Program-made: the position numbers and the translations under genes
In this document: positions 6,599-10,750 of the stretch, piece after piece
Layout: every line of letters begins with the position of its first letter
How positions within the stretch are numbered: the first letter of the stretch is position 1
Assembly (NCBI GenBank): GCA_027028725.1
Contig: JALVIB010000043.1
Location: 1-10,750 of the forward strand
Length of the DNA: 10,750 nucleotides
From: Candidatus Altimarinota bacterium
Lineage (GTDB): Bacteria; Patescibacteriota; Gracilibacteria; UBA4473
Direction: 5' to 3'
The notes under the pieces: model-generated
The model's database searches: none
Told to the model about the DNA's origin: nothing
The model's input: the letters and a program-made list of their open reading frames with translations, nothing else

Positions 6599-6654
6599 TC
6601 GCGGGATTTTCTCTGTTTTTTTTCATTTTTAACCATTAACTTTTAATTTTTAAC
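6599..6654 (+). repeat. 56-bp direct repeat, left copy (3' side of the TPR gene)
   Basis: Matches 8826-8881 at 48 of 56 positions by eye without gaps: octamer plus TTTT, a T-rich segment, CATTTTTAA, then TTAACTT-like heptamers. It spans the TPR stop codon (6645-6643). Read on the minus strand, its ATG at 6626 begins MKKNRENPAK, resembling the TPR start MTKKSENPAK, but that frame stops after about 59 codons and runs antisense into the hydrolase. Confidence 0.7.
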
Positions 6655-8853
6655 AAGTTTTTCTAATTCGGCAATTCTTTTTTCAATCTGCTTTAAGGTT
6701 AGCCAATTAGGTTTACCTGGATTTTCTTTCATTACTTCCACTGCTTTTTTATACCATTTTAGCGCCTCTTCACGACGATTTGGATACTGCTTATTAAATT
6801 TCTTTTCTTCTTCTTTAGATAACTTATACACCCAATATCTATCATAAAAATTTGCTAATGAAGTAGCAAACCAAGGATCTTCTTTGGCTAATCCTTCTGC
6901 TTTTAAATATAACTCTTCAGCTTCTTCCCATCGACTTGGTTGTTTTACTAACAAATTAGCTAAATCATGTTTATAACTAGGATCTTCTGGATTTAAATAG
7001 ATTGCTTCTCGATACAATTCTTCTGCTTCTGTCCATCTATCTGGCTGTTTACTTAAGAGACTAGCTAAATTATTTTTATAATCAGAATCTTCTGGATTTA
7101 AACGAATTGCTTCTCGATACAATTCTTCTGCTTCTGTCCACCGACTTGGTTGTTCAGCTAATAAATTGGCTAAATTGTTTTTATGATTAGGATCTAATGG
7201 ACTTAGGCGAATTGCTTCTCGACACAATATTTCTGCTAACTTCCAGGTCTTTTTATTTTTAGTTAATTCATCTACCTTCCAACTTAGCACTCCTGCCTGA
7301 TAAAAATCTTCATGTAATCCAATTTGAACAAAATTTTCTTTTTGCCATTCTTCCAAATTGTTAATAATTCCCAGCCCCTCTGTTTCATTAATCCAACTCC
7401 CAATACTAATATATCTACCATCTGCCAGTGGCAGAATTGTAAAATAATGACCAGGAATAGTTGCCCCCAAAACTTCTTCGCCGAAAAATTCTCGCCACAT
7501 ACTAGCTATTAATTCTCCTCTAGTCATACAATTTACTTCTTTTTCCAACAAATCTTCAAATGAATATTTATCCTCTTTATATTCCCAAAACTCTTCATTA
7601 AAAATTATTCTATTAAAATCTTTAGCAATTTTAATTTGTAACTCTGCTAATTCCTTTTGTAATTTCTTCTCTGAAAAATCCCACGCCGTGCCCCGCTCTG
7701 TGGTGGATTTTTTTATTTCTTCTTGTAATTTTCTGTACTTATCTTGGTGATCTTTTAATCGTTGTTTTTCCTTCACCAAACCTAGTTTTTCAAATATTTG
7801 CCACCATCTTCTCCCATAATTATCCTTAACAACCGGCGAAATATCTGATTTCCGCCACATTTCTTTTTCGGCATGTCGAAATAATCCTTGTCGGAATTGT
7901 GTATCTAGTTTTGATTCTATATTCTTTTGTCCCCGCTTACTCAAAATTTTTGTCGCGCGTTTAATCACTTCCGGATTTTTTTCGCGGGATTTTTTTAAAA
8001 TTCTTTTTATCTGGTCTCGCAAATGCTTTGTCCACAAAAACTCTAAATGATTATCGGTAGTTTGTGGATTAAGCTCATCTTCTTTTCCATAAATATTTCC
8101 AATATTCCGCAGAACTTGTGCAAATACTCCTAACTGAGTTTCTATTAATTTCGTATTATGATGTTTTTCTTCGTATTTTTCTTCTGTTTCATTTTGTTTC
8201 AATAGATTTTCTAGTTTTCCCGCGAAAAAATGCCAAAATCGAGCCAAATTTTGATTTTCATCTAAAAAATATTCCGGATTTTTTTCTTTTGTGTAGCCGT
8301 TTGCTTCTAACCACTGGTTATGAATTTCTTTTAATGCATTATTAAATGCCGGCTGATCCGACATCTGAAAATCCCGCGAAATTTTTATCCTCATTCCAAA
8401 AACGGGCTTTTCTATATATTCCAAGTCATCTATTCTCCCTTGCTTAAACTTTTGCGGTTTTTTCTTAACCAGCTCTACTGAAAAAGTTTTTCCGTTTAAG
8501 TCATCTTTTTCGACTTCTTCAAATTCCAAACCATTCATCAGATGAAATAACTGATTCAATGCTTCAGGTGTTTTGTTAAACTCATTTAACTTTTTACTTA
8601 AAAGATATTCTGCTATTTTCCTTGCATTATTGCTATCTGATTCACTTAAAAGATATTCTGTTATTCTCTTTACACCATTATATTCTGGTTCTCTTGAAGT
8701 ATCCTCTATAAAATCTAAAACTTTTTTCCCCGTAAATCCTATACCAGTCAAAATTGCTAATGCCCCTAAACCTTTAATAAAATCACGACGATTAACACCT
8801 GTCCCTTTTGAAGGAGTGTCTTTTTTCGCGGGATTTTCAGATTTTTTTGTCAT
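6643..8853 (-). CDS. Exported protein with RR signal, possible transglutaminase-like core and C-terminal TPRs
   Basis: A 736-residue protein I cannot assign to a named family. Seen: a twin-arginine-like N-terminus, NRRDFIKG (Arg22-Arg23) followed by a hydrophobic stretch (28-40) with no clear cleavage site, so it may be Tat-exported or membrane-anchored. Residues about 60-430 are highly charged and helical (Lys/Glu-rich). Around 440-490, NCMTRGEL (Cys442), PGHYF (His469) and DGRYISIGSW resemble the Cys-then-His order of transglutaminase-like proteins such as SirB1, though the usual third Asp is not evident. TPRs follow from about 530 with a 35-residue period (RWTEAEELYREAI), then another helical pair and a coiled end. 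It starts 39 bases after the P-type ATPase stop, so the two are probably co-transcribed. No Shine-Dalgarno is present. Four octamers lie in the N-terminal 300 residues and none afterwards. Confidence 0.7.
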   Translation of the reverse strand: MTKKSENPAKKDTPSKGTGVNRRDFIKGLGALAILTGIGFTGKKVLDFIEDTSREPEYNGVKRITEYLLSESDSNNARKIAEYLLSKKLNEFNKTPEALNQLFHLMNGLEFEEVEKDDLNGKTFSVELVKKKPQKFKQGRIDDLEYIEKPVFGMRIKISRDFQMSDQPAFNNALKEIHNQWLEANGYTKEKNPEYFLDENQNLARFWHFFAGKLENLLKQNETEEKYEEKHHNTKLIETQLGVFAQVLRNIGNIYGKEDELNPQTTDNHLEFLWTKHLRDQIKRILKKSREKNPEVIKRATKILSKRGQKNIESKLDTQFRQGLFRHAEKEMWRKSDISPVVKDNYGRRWWQIFEKLGLVKEKQRLKDHQDKYRKLQEEIKKSTTERGTAWDFSEKKLQKELAELQIKIAKDFNRIIFNEEFWEYKEDKYSFEDLLEKEVNCMTRGELIASMWREFFGEEVLGATIPGHYFTILPLADGRYISIGSWINETEGLGIINNLEEWQKENFVQIGLHEDFYQAGVLSWKVDELTKNKKTWKLAEILCREAIRLSPLDPNHKNNLANLLAEQPSRWTEAEELYREAIRLNPEDSDYKNNLASLLSKQPDRWTEAEELYREAIYLNPEDPSYKHDLANLLVKQPSRWEEAEELYLKAEGLAKEDPWFATSLANFYDRYWVYKLSKEEEKKFNKQYPNRREEALKWYKKAVEVMKENPGKPNWLTLKQIEKRIAELEKLVKN
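6891..7245 (-). repeat. 105-bp tandem repeat encoding the TPR array
   Basis: A 35-base core is identical at 7001-7035 and 7106-7140, with a diverged copy at 7211-7245 and a weaker one near 6896-6930. The exact 105-bp spacing equals one 35-residue TPR. Near-identity at silent positions points to recent unit duplication in the middle of the array. Confidence 0.85.
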
Positions 8854-8881
8854 TTTTAATTATTAACTTTTAACTTTTAAC
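8826..8881 (+). repeat. 56-bp direct repeat, right copy (5' side of the TPR gene)
   Basis: Partner of 6599-6654, in the same orientation and 2227 bp away. It contains the TPR start codon (8853-8851), its first nine codons including the octamer (NPA), and the A/T-rich leader. Confidence 0.7.
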
Positions 8882-8890
8882 TTTTAATTG
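8863..8890. repeat. A/T-rich heptamer tandem repeat (TTAACTT)
   Basis: Three perfect TTAACTT units (8863-8883) and a degenerate fourth fill most of the 39-bp gap between the ATPase stop and the TPR start. A related run (6629-6656) lies at the other end of the TPR gene. It is the whole leader of the TPR gene and has no Shine-Dalgarno. Confidence 0.8.
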
Positions 8891-8892
8891 CT

Positions 8893-10750
8893 TTAAAGCT
8901 CCCCATACTCTCGCAAAGTCCACTTATTGATAAGTTTCTTTTTGATTTCCAATCCAGCCAAAACTACCGCCAGAATTCCCGCGATATATAACCAAATTTG
9001 GAAAGAAAGTGGTTTGAAGGAAACCGATTCCATCGCCCCGATTGGGGAATAAATCAGTCCCATAATTATCGCGAAAGTAATTCCCATTGACCACCACAAA
9101 TATTTATTGGTGAACAAATACGGACCAAAAATAAAGTCTGGACTTCGACGAGAGATCATATTTAGATATTGCACCAAAACTAGCATGATATAAGTTGAAG
9201 TTGACGCCATTACCGGATCTTTGGTAGTAGTCAAAGTTATGAGGAAAACCATGAAAGCCGACCCTCCCATAAACAATCCGGTCGCAATAATGTCCGTCAA
9301 AGCGATTTTATTTAAAACACTGCGGTTTGTTTTTCGCGGAGGTTTGCACATAGCGTCCTTGAAAAGCGGATCAAAAGTCAGCGCAATCAGCGGCGCCAAC
9401 TCCCCTAGCAAGTCAATTAGCAAAATCTGCACCGGACTCAACGGATCAACTCCGGCTAATTTTCCCGCGAAAAAAATCCCTAGCAAAACAACCGACAGCT
9501 CTCCAAAATTGGAAGTATAACAACTTTTAACTGTTTTAATCAGGTTTTGATAAATTTTGCGCCCTTCCTCAATCGCCGTTACCAAAGTAGAATAACTATC
9601 ATCCGCTAAAACTATTTGCGCGGATTCTTTGGCGACTGATGTTCCAATTTTTCCCATGGAAACTCCAATGTGCGCTTGGCGAAGCGCTGGCGCATCATTC
9701 ACTCCATCCCCCGTTACGGCGACAATTTCGCCGGCTTTTTTCATCAATTTCACAATGCGCAATTTCTGGCTTGGAGAAACCCGCGAAAAAACACCGGCTC
9801 GACATTTTTTAATTTCTTGAACAAGTTTTTTATCCGATAATTTCGCGAGATTTGCACCAGTAATTTTGAAAGTTCCCGCTTCATCCTCGGGAATCAAATT
9901 CACCTTTTTAGCAATCGCCACGGCGGTTAATTCGTTATCTCCGGTAATCATAATTGTTTTAATCCCCGCCTTAGCAGAAACTTTGAACGCCTGCATTACT
10001 CCTTTTCGCGGTAAATCCATCATTGCCACACACCCGAGAAAAACCAATTTACTTTCTACTTCTTCACCTTTGTATTCCTTTTGGCGTTCCATTTCCTTAC
10101 TGGCAATCGCCAGCACTCGATACGCATTTTTCGCCAAATCCCCTACTTTGCTCAAAATTTCGCGGGATTTTTCCGCAGTTAGTTTTGAAACTTTCCCAGT
10201 TGTCATATCTTTGATGTGCGTGCAGTTTTTTAAAACTGATTCGGTTGCTCCTTTCGTGAAAACAACAACTTTTTTATCTTTTTTTCGAACAAATAATGTA
10301 CTCATCATTTTCCGATCAGAATCAAACGGAATTTCGTCTTCGTCTTCATATTTCGCGAGAAAATCTTCAATTTTCAAACCAACGCGTTTCCCCATTACCC
10401 GCAAAGCACCTTCCGTTGGATCACCGACAACATAGTAATCCGAATGCTTCTCATCCGGTTCACCCATTCGCGCGTGATTGTTAAAATAAAGAGACTGAAA
10501 AAATCCCGCGAATTTTTGAAACAAGTCCGGACTTTTACCAGCACCAAACTCTTGTTTAAGTCCGGACTTAAGTTTCAAAAATACTTTGGCGGTCGGCAAA
10601 TATCCTTCGCCTTTGATTTCCATTTCAAAATTTTCTCCAAAAGCGTATTCCACATTCATTTCGTTACGCGTCAGCGTTCCGGTTTTATCGGTACAAATCA
10701 AAGAAGCCGATCCCAGCGACTCCACCGCATCGAGCTTTTTAACCTGTCTC
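8893..10750 (-). CDS. P-type cation-transporting ATPase (P2 type), N-terminus outside the window
   Basis: Partial: the frame is open to the window edge (RQVKKLDAVE before LGSASLICTDKTGTLT), so the visible 618 residues are the C-terminal two thirds; the GTG at 10725 is internal. Seen: phosphorylation Asp in DKTGTLT (fragment residue 21), GDPTEGAL, FDSDRKMM and KGATES of the nucleotide-binding domain, TGDN, the hinge TGDGVNDAPAL, then VAKESAQIVLADD and six C-terminal membrane segments. This order is that of Ca2+-type and Na,K-type pumps (P2). M5 keeps SN-x-GE as in SERCA, but M6 reads IDLLGELAP where SERCA has VNLVTDGLP, so the ion is uncertain (Ca2+, Na+ or another). Four octamers lie inside. 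It is followed at 39 bases by the TPR gene. Confidence 0.93.
   Translation of the reverse strand, partial: RQVKKLDAVESLGSASLICTDKTGTLTRNEMNVEYAFGENFEMEIKGEGYLPTAKVFLKLKSGLKQEFGAGKSPDLFQKFAGFFQSLYFNNHARMGEPDEKHSDYYVVGDPTEGALRVMGKRVGLKIEDFLAKYEDEDEIPFDSDRKMMSTLFVRKKDKKVVVFTKGATESVLKNCTHIKDMTTGKVSKLTAEKSREILSKVGDLAKNAYRVLAIASKEMERQKEYKGEEVESKLVFLGCVAMMDLPRKGVMQAFKVSAKAGIKTIMITGDNELTAVAIAKKVNLIPEDEAGTFKITGANLAKLSDKKLVQEIKKCRAGVFSRVSPSQKLRIVKLMKKAGEIVAVTGDGVNDAPALRQAHIGVSMGKIGTSVAKESAQIVLADDSYSTLVTAIEEGRKIYQNLIKTVKSCYTSNFGELSVVLLGIFFAGKLAGVDPLSPVQILLIDLLGELAPLIALTFDPLFKDAMCKPPRKTNRSVLNKIALTDIIATGLFMGGSAFMVFLITLTTTKDPVMASTSTYIMLVLVQYLNMISRRSPDFIFGPYLFTNKYLWWSMGITFAIIMGLIYSPIGAMESVSFKPLSFQIWLYIAGILAVVLAGLEIKKKLINKWTLREYGEL

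Larger units (their letters stand above)
29..10511. repeat. Highly iterated octamer TCCCGCGA / TCGCGGGA (35 exact copies)
   Basis: Hand count of exact copies, by first base. TCCCGCGA on +: 169, 343, 1431, 1915, 2152, 2812, 2968, 3506, 3837, 5489, 6132, 6205, 6418, 8218, 8372, 8977, 9463, 10504. TCGCGGGA on +: 29, 761, 2050, 2537, 3911, 4109, 4780, 4849, 5624, 5666, 5769, 6327, 6532, 6599, 7982, 8826, 10160. Composition alone (0.2^6 x 0.3^2, two strands) predicts about 0.12 copies. Nine copies lie in about 1 kb of non-coding DNA and 26 in about 9.7 kb of coding DNA. Most have an A-tract on the C-rich side and an A/T tract on the other, giving AAAATCCCGCGAAAWTT. The function is unknown to me; an uptake sequence or HIP1-like motif are the leading ideas. 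Confidence 0.95.

Noticed and set aside
4780..6606. CRISPR array
   Set aside because: Octamers and hairpins repeat, but there are no evenly spaced repeats with unique spacers of constant length.
6449..6626. Minus-strand frame starting MKKNRENPAK after the TPR gene
   Set aside because: It stops after about 59 codons, passes through hairpin F and runs antisense to the hydrolase. Kept only as part of the direct repeat.
9866..10435. 189-codon plus-strand frame opposite the ATPase
   Set aside because: It is antisense to a clearly conserved P-type ATPase domain and shows no domain of its own.
29..10511. Octamer as Chi or KOPS
   Set aside because: Those are strand-biased; here the two orientations are nearly equal over one contiguous segment.
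10723..10725. GTG as start of the P-type ATPase
   Set aside because: The frame continues to the window edge with family-typical sequence, and M1-M4 would be missing; the gene starts outside.
89..10750. Recoded UGA (Gracilibacteria code)
   Set aside because: All genes are full length with no in-frame TGA, so reassignment is not supported; absence of TGA stops in seven genes is too small a sample.

Overview
The window looks like a chromosomal segment of an uncultivated Candidate Phyla Radiation (Patescibacteria) type bacterium, perhaps Peregrinibacteria or Gracilibacteria. It is A/T-rich (roughly 40% GC by eye), densely packed, carries a class A penicillin-binding protein with Ig-like C-terminal domains, and has many intergenic hairpin repeats. 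The lineage is inference. The standard genetic code fits: all full-length frames lack internal TGA, and stops are TAA (six) or TAG (one). None of the six visible start codons has a recognisable Shine-Dalgarno sequence.

Layout. 89-4104 (+): a two-gene unit with a PBP1A-type bifunctional peptidoglycan synthase and, overlapping its stop by one base, a membrane-anchored SanA/DUF218 protein; together they suggest cell-envelope work. 4131-4688 (-): an unrecognised small envelope protein with a signal peptide and a C-terminal membrane tail. 4884-4959 (-): a tRNA with a CAT anticodon and encoded CCA. 5092-5364 (-): a small RRM RNA-binding protein with its own promoter, 5' UTR hairpin and Rho-independent terminator. 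5702-6526 (+): a membrane-anchored alpha/beta hydrolase, possibly leaderless. 6643-8853 (-): a 736-residue exported protein with a twin-arginine-like N-terminus, a possible transglutaminase-like Cys/His core and C-terminal TPRs. 8893-10750 (-): the C-terminal part of a P2-type cation ATPase running off the window edge, probably co-transcribed with the TPR gene (39-base gap).

The most striking signal is not a gene. The octamer TCCCGCGA (reverse complement TCGCGGGA) occurs 35 times by hand count in 10.75 kb, where composition predicts about 0.1. It appears in both orientations almost equally (18/17), in all six possible codon phases inside unrelated genes, and about three times more densely between genes than within them. 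It usually sits between short A and T tracts. It therefore behaves as a DNA-level signal, like the DNA uptake sequences of Neisseria and Haemophilus or the HIP1 palindrome of cyanobacteria. Three of six intergenic C5/G5 hairpin repeats are bracketed by direct copies of it, and a 56-bp direct repeat containing it flanks the TPR gene.
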